DNA of 64,000 nucleotides from Cliona cf. orientalis. Its lineage: Eukaryota > Porifera > Demospongiae > Clionaida > Clionaidae. Positions 45,673 through 55,300 of the stretch are shown one piece after another. The notes beneath the pieces were generated by a model. That model saw only the letters and a program-made list of their open reading frames with translations, was not told the DNA's origin and made no database searches. The DNA lies in NCBI GenBank assembly GCA_963930775.1, contig OZ005692.1:8356135-8420134 (forward strand). Reading direction: 5' to 3'. The position numbers and the translations under genes were made by a program. Within the stretch, counting starts at the first letter, position 1. Each line of letters starts with the position of its first letter.

Positions 45673-47919
45673 ATGAGGCCTGCCATGCTATCACTTGTGT
45701 TCTGGCTATCATTATTCCGTTTACCAGAAGCCCAAGCAACTGAGTATTTCGTATCAGGTATTGATGGCTACGACTACAACCCTGGTACCATTGATAGACC
45801 ATGGCAACACATCTGGAGAACTGCTCTCGCCCTGCATCCAGGAGACATTTGCACTATCCGAGGAGGAGAGTACTTTGAAGAGATAACTTTAAGCGGCATG
45901 CAAGGGACTAAGGATAAACCAATAATCTTCAGAGCATACCCTGGAGAGAAGGTAGTCCTAAGAGGCACTTTTGGGCCAATATCTGGACCATGGTTCAGCC
46001 ACACGGACAAAATCTATAGGACACCGCTGGGCTACGATATATGGCAGCTCTTTGTTGATGATGAATTGCAAGTGAATGCTCGATGGCCCAATGCATACTG
46101 GTATGACTACTCTGTCTTTGATTACACAAAGTGGGGCTTTTCTGACAAAAGTTCAAGTTATGACGGATCCACAGGGACGGGAGTCATGGTTGATAATGGA
46201 ACACAGAATTTGGCCAAATCTGGCCTGAATGCAACTGGCGCTGTTGCCATCTTGAACATAGGTAGTTTTCTGACTTGGGCCGGGACGGTGGAAAAACACA
46301 ATCCTGGAGAGAATAGCTTTAAATATGATCTACAAAAAGTCCCTGGCCCGGTTGTTTCATACAAAGCCTCAAATTGTCGCTACTTTCTAGAAGACAAATT
46401 GGAATTTCTTGACTCTCCAAGCGAGTGGTTCTATGATAAGACGACTAAAGACCTGTACCTGTGGACTAAGAATTCAGACCACCCCCTGAATCACGACATA
46501 CAGGGTAAAAGGATCACATACGCCTTCACAATCACTAAAGGTTCATCGTGGATCATATTATCCGGATTAAACTTCTTTGCAACTACTGTGTATATCGGAG
46601 GCAAGGATGCCAGTGAGGATGTTCACAATATCAAGCTAGAATCTCTACACTTCACGTATCCATCGTATTCCAAGAGAATGTTAGGGTCATTGGCAGTACC
46701 GGACACCACTACCCTATACTTCAACGGCCCTCTTACACAGTATGCTGGGAATTTCAGTGTCTTCAACTGTACGTGGGAGTATGCTGATGGTCAGACTATG
46801 AGCTACAGGGGAGCGGATGGTGTGTTTGAGAATAATCTATGGCACCACAACGACTTCTCTTGTGTAGGAAATGGAAATATCTTTAAATCAGAGGGTGTTA
46901 GAGATCAATTTATTCGAAACACCGTTCACAGCAATGGACCGAGTGTTGGATTTTCCCCTGGAGCAGGTAATTATTCAGATAGGCAGCTGGGATTATCAAC
47001 CGGTGCTACGGTCAAGCTGAACCTCTTCTACGACTTGAAATATTTGCAAAATGATGGATCTCACATACAAACCAGAGCTCCCTCGCAGAATGATGCAATT
47101 CTCGAGAACAACTGGTGCTATAATACGTCAAAATTTGGGCTAAGATTTGACCGAGAGCAAGCATTGAATGCCACAATGGGGTACAATGGAACCATACGCA
47201 ACAATGTTGTCTGGACCACAGCAGGCATTGATGTTAATGGGGATAACCACAACATCACTAATAATCTCTCTTTCGATAATCAGCCATGGCTCTATGATCT
47301 AATAGTGGTCGGTAGGCCTCAAGGACCTTTACAAACTGAAAATCTGCACACTGTAACCACCAGGAACATCCTCCAGAAAGGTGCATGCAGTGAAACAAAA
47401 ACAAAAAATTGCACGTACATACCAGGATCATTCACCGACAATGTCGCTGGTGATGTCCGAAAACTATTGAGAGATCCTGATAATCTAGATTTCCGTCCGA
47501 AGCAAGGGTCGGATCTGATCACAAAAGGAATCGGACCCTATGGCCAAGAGAGCATAGAACACTGTGGCTACTATTGGATCCCTGGACGCCAGCAGCTGGT
47601 AGCCACGATGCCCATACCTCCAGATGGCACAACATCAGCAAAGTGTGATGCTGATCTAATGTGGCTGGCTGGCTATGGTGCTGAGAGCCATGATGTCTAC
47701 TTTGGCACAGACAAGAAAGTTGTAGCTTCCGCTAATTCTACCTCCCATAACAAAGTGAAATGCTTTGGTCGCCTCAAAGCTCCCAGTAATGTTGTACAAA
47801 TTGGAGTTCCCAAATTGGATGCAGGGACAGCATACTACTGGAGGGCAGATGCAAGGGGGCCCTCTGGTAATGATGTTAAAGTTGGACCTGTGTGGTGGTT
47901 TCAGTGTAAAGACGATTAG
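45673..47919 (+). CDS. Secreted right-handed beta-helix protein 2
   Basis: An intronless ORF of 748 residues with a signal peptide (MRPAMLSLVFWLSLFRLPEA) directly before TEYFVSGIDGYDYNPGT. It has the same block order as its neighbours: GDICTIRGGEYFEEI, QLFVDDELQVNARWPNA, CTWEYADGQTMSYRGADG and WHHNDFSCVGNG. It ends with ADLMWLAGYGAES, DVYFGTDK and YYWRADARG. It is the most divergent of the three copies, so the split from the others is older. Many N-glycosylation sites suit a secreted protein. The gene is on the same strand as copy 3, 240 bases upstream. A role in binding or cutting polysaccharide is inferred from the fold only. Confidence 0.88.
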   Translation: MRPAMLSLVFWLSLFRLPEAQATEYFVSGIDGYDYNPGTIDRPWQHIWRTALALHPGDICTIRGGEYFEEITLSGMQGTKDKPIIFRAYPGEKVVLRGTFGPISGPWFSHTDKIYRTPLGYDIWQLFVDDELQVNARWPNAYWYDYSVFDYTKWGFSDKSSSYDGSTGTGVMVDNGTQNLAKSGLNATGAVAILNIGSFLTWAGTVEKHNPGENSFKYDLQKVPGPVVSYKASNCRYFLEDKLEFLDSPSEWFYDKTTKDLYLWTKNSDHPLNHDIQGKRITYAFTITKGSSWIILSGLNFFATTVYIGGKDASEDVHNIKLESLHFTYPSYSKRMLGSLAVPDTTTLYFNGPLTQYAGNFSVFNCTWEYADGQTMSYRGADGVFENNLWHHNDFSCVGNGNIFKSEGVRDQFIRNTVHSNGPSVGFSPGAGNYSDRQLGLSTGATVKLNLFYDLKYLQNDGSHIQTRAPSQNDAILENNWCYNTSKFGLRFDREQALNATMGYNGTIRNNVVWTTAGIDVNGDNHNITNNLSFDNQPWLYDLIVVGRPQGPLQTENLHTVTTRNILQKGACSETKTKNCTYIPGSFTDNVAGDVRKLLRDPDNLDFRPKQGSDLITKGIGPYGQESIEHCGYYWIPGRQQLVATMPIPPDGTTSAKCDADLMWLAGYGAESHDVYFGTDKKVVASANSTSHNKVKCFGRLKAPSNVVQIGVPKLDAGTAYYWRADARGPSGNDVKVGPVWWFQCKDD

Positions 47920-48159
47920 ACCAATGCTCTAGCAATTTATATTATGTGATAAAATATTCTAGACACAGCTTACATGAACTCCCTACCAAACATATTATTG
48001 TGCTCTGTATATTATCATACTTTGCTGCTATTCTATTGATCTGTTTTTTATGTGCATAATAATAATAATAATATTATTATAATTATGATTGCTAATGTGG
48101 TGTTAAAATTATTCATTGAAGTTAGGTTGCATGACCGCATCTTATGACCTTGGAAGGCC

Positions 48160-50427
48160 ATGATGAATGATGTTAGCTATTGGCTTGGCAATAATATTAT
48201 GGCTCTAACACGGTTACTAATTTTCCTTCTTTTAGCTATTAGTGAGGCAGCAGAGTACTTCGTATCAGTTGATGGTGACGATAGCAATCCTGGAACTCTA
48301 GAGAAACCATGGCAACACGTACAAAAGGCTGTCACAGTGTTAACCCCAGGAGATGTGTGCACCATCAGAGGCGGAGTCTACTATGAAGAAGTGACTATTA
48401 GCGGCCTTCAAGGAACTGAAGGAAACCCGATAGTATTCAGGTCTTATCCTGGAGAGAGAGTCACCTTTGATGGGACAGTTCCCATCACCAGCACCTGGGA
48501 GAAGTACAAGGACAGCATCTATGTGACAACTTTGGAGGAGGACATTTGGCAGCTGTTTGTCGATGGAGAGATGCAGGTCAATGCTCGATGGCCCAATGCG
48601 TTCTGGTACGACTACTCTGTCTTTGACTACACAAAGTGGGGATTTGCTGATGCCAAATCAACCTTTGACCCACCTACTGGAAAGGGGGTTATTGTGGACA
48701 ATGGAACGCAAGGTTTGGCCAAGTCAGGACTGAATGCAACTGGAGCTATTGCTATTCTAAACATTGGAAGCTGGTTGACATGGGCCGGAATTGTTGATCG
48801 ACATAATTCGGGCGAATCAAATTTCTCCTTTGACCTTCAACACAAACTGCACTCTCCATTCATTGATTTTCATGGACAAAATTCTCGATACTTTCTTGAG
48901 GATAAGATTGAGTTCTTAGATGCTCCAAGTGAGTGGTTTTATGATAAGAACACGAAGAAGCTTTATGTATGGACAGTCAATTCTGATGAACCAAGCAGCC
49001 ATGGGATCCGTGGTAAAGTTTCCACTTATGCTTTCACGATTACCAATAATTCAACCTGGTTAACTCTATCCAATTTGACTTTCATGGCCACAACAGTGTT
49101 CATCAAAGGCGAGGACAAAAGAAGCGATGTTAGCAATATTAGATTGGAATCACTTCACTTCAGCTATCCATCGTACTCTAAGAGAATGCTAGGATCACTA
49201 GCTGTTCCCAACACAACCACCATCTACTACAATGGACTACTTACGAAGAACGCGGGGAATTTCAGTGTCTTCAACTGTACATGGGAGTATGCTGATGGTC
49301 AGACTATGAGCTACAGGGGAGCGGATGGTGTATACGAGAACAACCTGTGGCACCACAATGACTTCACATGCGTGGGAAATGGAATGCTTCTACACTCGGA
49401 GGGAGTCAGAGATAACTTCATTCGAAACACGGTTCACAGTAATGGTCCATGTGAAGGATACCACCCAGGAGAAGGAGAGTCACCAGATAGAGAACTAGGG
49501 CTGCCAATAGGAGCAACTGTTAGCTTAAATCTATTTTACGACTTAAAAAACCTGCAAAATGATGGATCTCATGTACAAACGGGCATCTATTCTCAGAATG
49601 GAACCATACTGGAGTATAATTGGAGCTATGATACACCAAAGTACGGTCTTAGGTTTGATAGAGAGATGAAACCCAATGCACCATGGGGATACAATGGCAC
49701 TGTACGATACAATGTGATCTGGAAAACCGGTGGACTCATGATCAAAGGAGATGACCACCATGTGGAAAATAACCTATCGTTTGACAATGAAAGACCATAC
49801 GATCTATCTCTACTAGGTTACCCGGGAAACGGGGCCAAAGGAGAAGATGCACACACAGTGACAACTGGAAATATTCTCCAGCATGGAGCCTGCCCTGATT
49901 TTAAAGATGAAAACTGTACATTTACTCAACTGCCTGGAAATTTCACTAACAACGTCGAGGGAGACGTAAGGAAATCCCTAAGAGACCCCGACAACTTGGA
50001 CTTTCGACCGATTAAAGGCTCAAACTATCTTTCTAAAGGCATTGGACCTTATGGTAAAGAGTCTGTGAGCCCAGCTGGTAGCTGTGGCCATGACTCCAGT
50101 GTTGGTGGTGTCTACTGGATCCCTGGACGCCAGCAGCTCCTAGCCAGCATGCCCATACCTCCCAATGGAACAACCACAGCAAAGTGTGACGCTGACCTCA
50201 TGTGGCTGGCTGGCTATGATGCTCAATCACACTATGTCTACTTTGGTACAAATGAGACGACTATTGCTACCGCTGACTCTTCCTCACCTGAGCTGGTTTG
50301 TCAGCTCAACGCCCCAGCTAATATTGTGAGCTTGTCTCGAGAACTAAAATCAGGAGTTATGTACTACTGGCGGGTGGACAGCAGCAAGGATAACAAAGGA
50401 CAAGTGTGGCAGTTTCAGTGTAGCTAG
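48160..50427 (+). CDS. Secreted right-handed beta-helix protein 3
   Basis: An intronless ORF of 755 residues. The ATG at 48199 is the likelier start, since MALTRLLIFLLLAISEA makes a clean signal peptide before AEYFVSVDGDD. From there to the end it is nearly the same as copy 1 (39093-41426) in protein and DNA. The clearest divergent patches are the stretch after the WLTWAG motif and the stretch after GPSVGF/GPCEGY. The high similarity of long stretches in inverted genes about 7 kb apart suggests recent duplication or gene conversion. The C-terminal ADLMWLAGYDAQ/YYWRVDSS module is present. Function as for copy 1. Confidence 0.88.
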   Translation: MMNDVSYWLGNNIMALTRLLIFLLLAISEAAEYFVSVDGDDSNPGTLEKPWQHVQKAVTVLTPGDVCTIRGGVYYEEVTISGLQGTEGNPIVFRSYPGERVTFDGTVPITSTWEKYKDSIYVTTLEEDIWQLFVDGEMQVNARWPNAFWYDYSVFDYTKWGFADAKSTFDPPTGKGVIVDNGTQGLAKSGLNATGAIAILNIGSWLTWAGIVDRHNSGESNFSFDLQHKLHSPFIDFHGQNSRYFLEDKIEFLDAPSEWFYDKNTKKLYVWTVNSDEPSSHGIRGKVSTYAFTITNNSTWLTLSNLTFMATTVFIKGEDKRSDVSNIRLESLHFSYPSYSKRMLGSLAVPNTTTIYYNGLLTKNAGNFSVFNCTWEYADGQTMSYRGADGVYENNLWHHNDFTCVGNGMLLHSEGVRDNFIRNTVHSNGPCEGYHPGEGESPDRELGLPIGATVSLNLFYDLKNLQNDGSHVQTGIYSQNGTILEYNWSYDTPKYGLRFDREMKPNAPWGYNGTVRYNVIWKTGGLMIKGDDHHVENNLSFDNERPYDLSLLGYPGNGAKGEDAHTVTTGNILQHGACPDFKDENCTFTQLPGNFTNNVEGDVRKSLRDPDNLDFRPIKGSNYLSKGIGPYGKESVSPAGSCGHDSSVGGVYWIPGRQQLLASMPIPPNGTTTAKCDADLMWLAGYDAQSHYVYFGTNETTIATADSSSPELVCQLNAPANIVSLSRELKSGVMYYWRVDSSKDNKGQVWQFQCS

Positions 50428-50939
50428 GTAGACTAAGTACATGTAGCTAGTTAGTTTTGTGTGGAATTTATACAGCTAGAGAGTTAGCTACCACAAGTCC
50501 AAAAACCTATTGTTATTATTTAAAATATTATTATAGCTATAAAAAAATACCTAAAGGGCTCAGAATCACGCAGAGTGGCCTAATACAAAAATGATAATGA
50601 TGCATTTTTCATAAACAACAAAAAAATTCAACATAATAGTATTATTATAGCCTACAATATTTTTTAACAATACATTAATTTTGGAGATAGGCAACTCCGG
50701 TTCTCATTTAATGTAAGTTTGTCCCGGTAAATTGGCCTGCTATGTGAAGCAGATAATCGAAATAGTAAGATTGTGGGGATCGAGGGCATGGTAAAGTTAC
50801 GTTGCTATCATGCATACCCTGGTATAATATGTCATAATCATTATTGCTATGATACTTGGATGCCCACACTGCATATTAATTTTATAATATTTAATTACAG
50901 TAACATAGCTAGTATTATTATGGCTATAGCATTGTCTCG
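50428..50939. other. Intergenic, no gene recognised
   Basis: AT-rich spacer between convergent genes. I see no ORF, RNA gene or repeat of note apart from AATATTATTAT-type runs. Confidence 0.55.
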
Positions 50940-51469
50940 TTAGCTATGATACAGAGAGGAGTAGGATGGTGGACCCTTTGCGATAAGTTTAGTAGAACCA
51001 GTTGGACCATTTGTGGCAAATTTAGTATCACGAAGTGCTTGTTGTTCAGTAGGTGCAGAATGAAAGGTGGATGCAGTCCGATACAAGTCGAATGAATTTG
51101 TCACTGCTGGGCTGGCACGGGAAGTATTAGTAATGGTTGATGAGGTACCTACGGGTTCAGTTTGAAGATCAGTTCTGGACAGGGCTTGATAGGAAGTCGT
51201 TGTCGACACTGGTGCAGCAGTACCTGTGATTGACCATGTGATACAATTTTAGCATAATGAGCAAGTAATTAAGGCGCATGCATATCTATAAATACTACAT
51301 GTAAGTATATATTCTGTAATGAGTATTTTAGGAACTTAATTACTAGTTATAGCTTCCTTCTTTTTCTTAAGGCGCTTGACATACAAGCAATAAATGATAA
51401 TGCAACCGGTACCTGGGATGCCCAGCCCCAGTGATGCCTATAAAATGCAGAAAATTCCCTGGATCATAA

Positions 51470-53069
51470 TACCGTATCCTCCCGAAAATAAGCCCCCCCT
51501 TTTTCAGCAGTAGACATGCCGGATCTAGACTGGGGAGGGGGCTTATTTTCGAATATGCACTTTCCCTCGAATATAAGCCCCCCTTAGCCACCATCGTTGG
51601 TCACGTACTGCGGGAAATATCCAGAGTTTGCTTGTCTTTTCTCCAAAAGAGCGGCAACATGAGGATCGGCAGTAGGAAAAGGACTTGTTGTTCCATGTGT
51701 GTACGTCTTTAGAGGAAAGTAAAAGCATCTTGACCGGCTCGTAAGTGTCTTCGCCAAGCTAGAAGTGCCATCTGACTTCAAAATAGGCTTTTGTAAAAGC
51801 CAGCACCATCTTTGTACTCGTAGTCAATTGGAGGGCGGGGTTACGTACGTACGTACGTACGTGCGTACGAACGTGCGTGTGTATTATGTGCAGCTACTTG
51901 GTGGGAGGGGGGGCTTATAATCGAGGCAAACATACCTGTGCAAGAACTTGAGGGGAGGGGGCTTATTTTCGGGGGTGTCTAGATTCACTGGAACGTGGAA
52001 CGGTGGAATGGAACAGTGGAACGGTGGAATGGAATAGTGGAATGGGCAACTATGACAACGACCCTGTACCACACCAAACTTATTCGAGCGTGCATGCAGC
52101 TCAGCTTGAGCAGAGTCAGAAAGGTGACAGAGAAGAATAGATGTTAACTCGCAGAAAGACAGAGACTCTGAGAGGCAAAAGCACAGAACACATGCTGATA
52201 TAGTAATTAGCTATAGATCTAGATCTACTCCTACTGTGACCAAGAGTATACTCTTGCTGTGACAGATAGATTAATATCTGCCGTAATATAGTGCCTATTT
52301 GTTGCTCAGCCTGTTGCCATGCCATATGGCCTTGAATGCTATATCCCTGGCACTGTCTGGGACCAAGGTCTGGGTAGTTCTATTGGTCATGATGCCCATT
52401 ACATCAAGTTATTAAAATAATAGAAGCTATCAGAATGCTAGTTTCCTGGGTGACAATCATGTCACCTGTAGCACTCGGCTTGATGCCATAGTCAATCAAA
52501 TCTTCATTATAGTACCACTTGAGTATTGTATATATTGATATTCCCTACCATCAAGTCCTAATGATTATTTATGTGAGTGTATGATGGTATACAATGACTA
52601 TGTATATGTGTGTGCATAGTTTCTTTAATAATTCTCCACTGTATAGGCAAGCATGCTTTGATCTCCCTGAATGTGGTCCTCTTCCTTCCTTCTTCAGCCA
52701 GGGTCCAATGGTGGCTGATGAGTTCAGTACTAGCTATCACAGGCTAGGTGTGCCAGGGGTTGATACGGCTTACTCCACTGCTGAGAATAACTTGTCAGTC
52801 AGATAGCTATAGCTATGCGTAATATAACAACACATGCACAGGCTCCTTTTGATAACACTCTTTCAACTTGCAGGTAGCCTCGCATCCAGACCCAACCTCA
52901 ATTTCTAGTGCGCATGCCCAATTGGTCCACTTATACAAGTAAAAACGGTACAGGGTCGTTAATCGCCATTCCAGTATTCCACCGTTTCACCATTCACCGT
53001 TCCACTATTCCATTCCACCGTTCCACGTTCCAGTGAATCTAGACACCCTATTTTTGGGAGGATACGGTA
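51470..53069. mobile_element. TACCGTA-type element, family 5 (CCTCCCGAAAATAAG), composite
   Basis: It starts TACCGTATCCTCCCGAAAAT and ends TTTTTGGGAGGATACGGTA. Inside, near the two ends, lie inverted arrays of the GGAACGTGGAACGGTGGAAT type (51990-52050 and 52965-53035) flanked by TCTAGATTCACTG. A 69-codon plus frame around 52600-52806 is open but unrecognised. Probably nested elements, about 1.6 kb. Confidence 0.6.
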
Positions 53070-53072
53070 ATT

Positions 53073-54141
53073 GGGGCGAGCCTGAGCGAGCCCCACATAA
53101 ACGGTACAGCTGTGCGCGAATTGTATATATATATATATATAATATATATATATTATTTCTGGTCACGTGACTTTCAACCAATCAGATGCATTGAAAAGTG
53201 TGCATTAAATCGCGTATTGCACACTTAAGTGTGCATTAAATAGATATTGCACAGTTTGAATGTAGCTAGCTTTGAAACAAGTCTAAACGAGTCAGAACAA
53301 GTCACCCAACAAAAGCGCTTGAGTGTAGAAGCGCGTGAACCAATAATCATGTAAGTTTCAACGCATCAGCTTGGTTGAAAGTCACTTAGACCAGAAATAA
53401 AACCTTTAGAACACACTTACCTGGCACTGCGTGATTTAATGTGGTGCACTCGGATGATGCAATAACGCTCTCGGTGGAGTAATGCACTCGCCTTCGGCTC
53501 GTGCATTACACCACCTCGAGCGTTATTGCATCATCCTCGTGCACACATTAAATCACTTAATGCCAGGTAAGTGTGTTATAAATATTACTTAATATTATTA
53601 TTTATTATGGTACGTCGGTCACGCGAAATTATATTCCCAGTGATGCTCTACGGACATAAACGCGAAATATTCTATTGCGCATTCTCGTACCTGGGACACG
53701 GGCCGCATATACGCCGTTCTAATTTAGCGAATTGCAAATTTACACTCGAGCTTTATTGCAAGCGCCGTACAGAAGCAAGCAGAAGGCTCCAAAGGAGGAG
53801 ACTCTGAGCGAGATAGAGCCTGTCATCAGCTCAATAGCGCAAGGATCAGCTAAAAACATGATAAAGATAGACTAGACGTGATGCTGAGGCTCACTGATGA
53901 CTCTGATAATAGATGCAATAGTAAAACGTTGTACGTATTGACTGTCAGGCACTGAAGGATGGAGGGGACTATCATGCAGCTGTAGACCTACAGGCCTACA
54001 CGGCACTATATAAAGACTGTCTGTCATTGTTTGCTTGGATCTGAATCAGTGGTCTTCATGATCTATCGTGCTATGGCTTTATTAAAGTTTTTGAGTCACA
54101 GCTACTGACAGACTTTCAGAGGCTCAGCTCAGGCTCGCCCC
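53073..54141. mobile_element. Element with GGGGCGAGCCTGAGC ends
   Basis: GGGGCGAGCCTGAGCGAGCC at the left is matched by GGCTCAGCTCAGGCTCGCCCC at the right. A (TA)n run lies next to the left end. A single end of the same kind occurs at 6139-6158. It encloses the hairpin at 53410-53578. No transposase is seen. Confidence 0.5.
53410..53578. repeat. Strong hairpin, about 170 bp
   Basis: AACACACTTACCTGGCA pairs with TGCCAGGTAAGTGTGTT. The pairing continues through TGATTTAATGTG, ATGATGCAATAACGCTC and GTAATGCACTCGCC to a loop at CTTCGGC. Confidence 0.85.
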
Positions 54142-54225
54142 AAACAGGCCCTGCATGTCACTAGTATTATTAACCCTCGCCGCAAAGCGTAGGCGGAGGG
54201 TTACTGCAATCGTTTGGCGATTTTT

Positions 54226-54269
54226 GTCTGTCCGTCCGTCCGTCCGTCCGTCCGTCTGTCCGTCCGTCG
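54226..54269. repeat. (TCCG)n simple repeat
   Basis: About ten TCCG units, just after the inverted pair AACCCTCGCCGC/GCGGAGGGTT at 54171-54202. Confidence 0.9.
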
Positions 54270-54699
54270 CAACCCTCTTTTGCTAAATGGTAAGGGTCGT
54301 CATAGAGAAAGTACGCATTCTAGGTACTAGTAAGTGGCATCATGAAGGAAGAGTGGTCATGTTAAGTCCTGCCCAGTGGAGTAGTGTGTGCAGCTGTTGC
54401 CAGTCTGTGTTTACATGGCACCTACCTCAACTGCATTCTCAGAATCTGTGCTTTGCTGGTCAGTTGTCAATACAGTGACAGTGTAAACAGGCAGTGGCTC
54501 TCAAATGCATAATTCAGTTAAAGTAGTCACAGTGTACATAGTGGCATAGCCTGGAGCCTTCCCCCAACTCTTGACTCTAGTACCAGAACCCTGTTTAGGT
54601 GCAGGGTATGTAGTCAATAGTATACCAGTACTCTGTTCAGGTGTAGGGTATGTAGTTCAATACTCCTGATATTGAACATGCACTGTAGTAATGCATGTA

Positions 54700-54766
54700 G
54701 CATGCATATTATAGTATGGCTCACTGAGTGTAATATACTCAGTGAGCCATGCTATATGCATGCATG
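54700..54766. repeat. Short perfect-stem hairpin
   Basis: GTATGGCTCACTGAGT pairs with ACTCAGTGAGCCATGC across a GTAATAT loop, extended by GCATGCATA on both sides. Confidence 0.8.
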
Positions 54767-55300
54767 TAGCGGTGAGGGTTCTGCACTCCTGTGCATTCAT
54801 TATAATATTAGTGCTTTAGCTTTTTATTATCGATATTCATGTATCAATCTCCACACATCAAATTTAATTTAATAATAAGACTATAGGTACCGCCATAGGA
54901 TCTATACTTGCCCGGCATAATTGTAGCTAGACTTCATGCTGGAAAGGTCGAGTATTAGTACTTAAGATTATTATGCATGCATGGCTATCATCGTCGTTGT
55001 CATCATAATAGCAACATGACAAGTTTTTGGCTTTACATCAAGCCCTATTATTAATTTTAATTCATCAGGCTTAATACTCTTCTGGCAAACATGCATAATC
55101 ATTATGGTAACGATAAAGTTAAGTTGCTTCCCTGATCATCTCCTGAAACAGTGCATGGTATTTTGGAAGGAATACTATAATGTTGTCTGTATAGGTTTGC
55201 TGCATCCACCAGTGGCTAGAAAACTGAAATCTGTGTATCAATTGTAAGCTATTACTTACTCTTCACAAGTATCATAGTATTTCCGATGGCGAGCTGATAC

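Larger units (their letters stand above)
50940..55300 (-). pseudogene. Decayed copy of the Cys-rich PPSY-tail membrane protein
   Basis: Four exons equivalent to those of the gene at 42129-44290 can be traced: 55260-55300 (ARHRKYYDTCE), a Cys-rich exon around 54985-55045, 51344-51437 (ASLGLGIPGTGC...KRLKKKKEA) and 50940-51223 ending GPPSYSSLYHS. The Cys-rich exon has an in-frame TGA where the intact gene has GGA, and it loses similarity before the YYCCD motif. Its junction phase also no longer fits the membrane exon. The element at 51470-53069 and other repeats now sit between them. The last two exons are still open, so a shortened product from another promoter cannot be ruled out. No first exon was found. 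Confidence 0.65.

Noticed and set aside
52594-52806. 70-codon ORF with varied composition (PLPSFFSQGP...)
   Set aside because: It lies inside a composite repeat, has no recognised relatives and no supporting splice partners that I could find.
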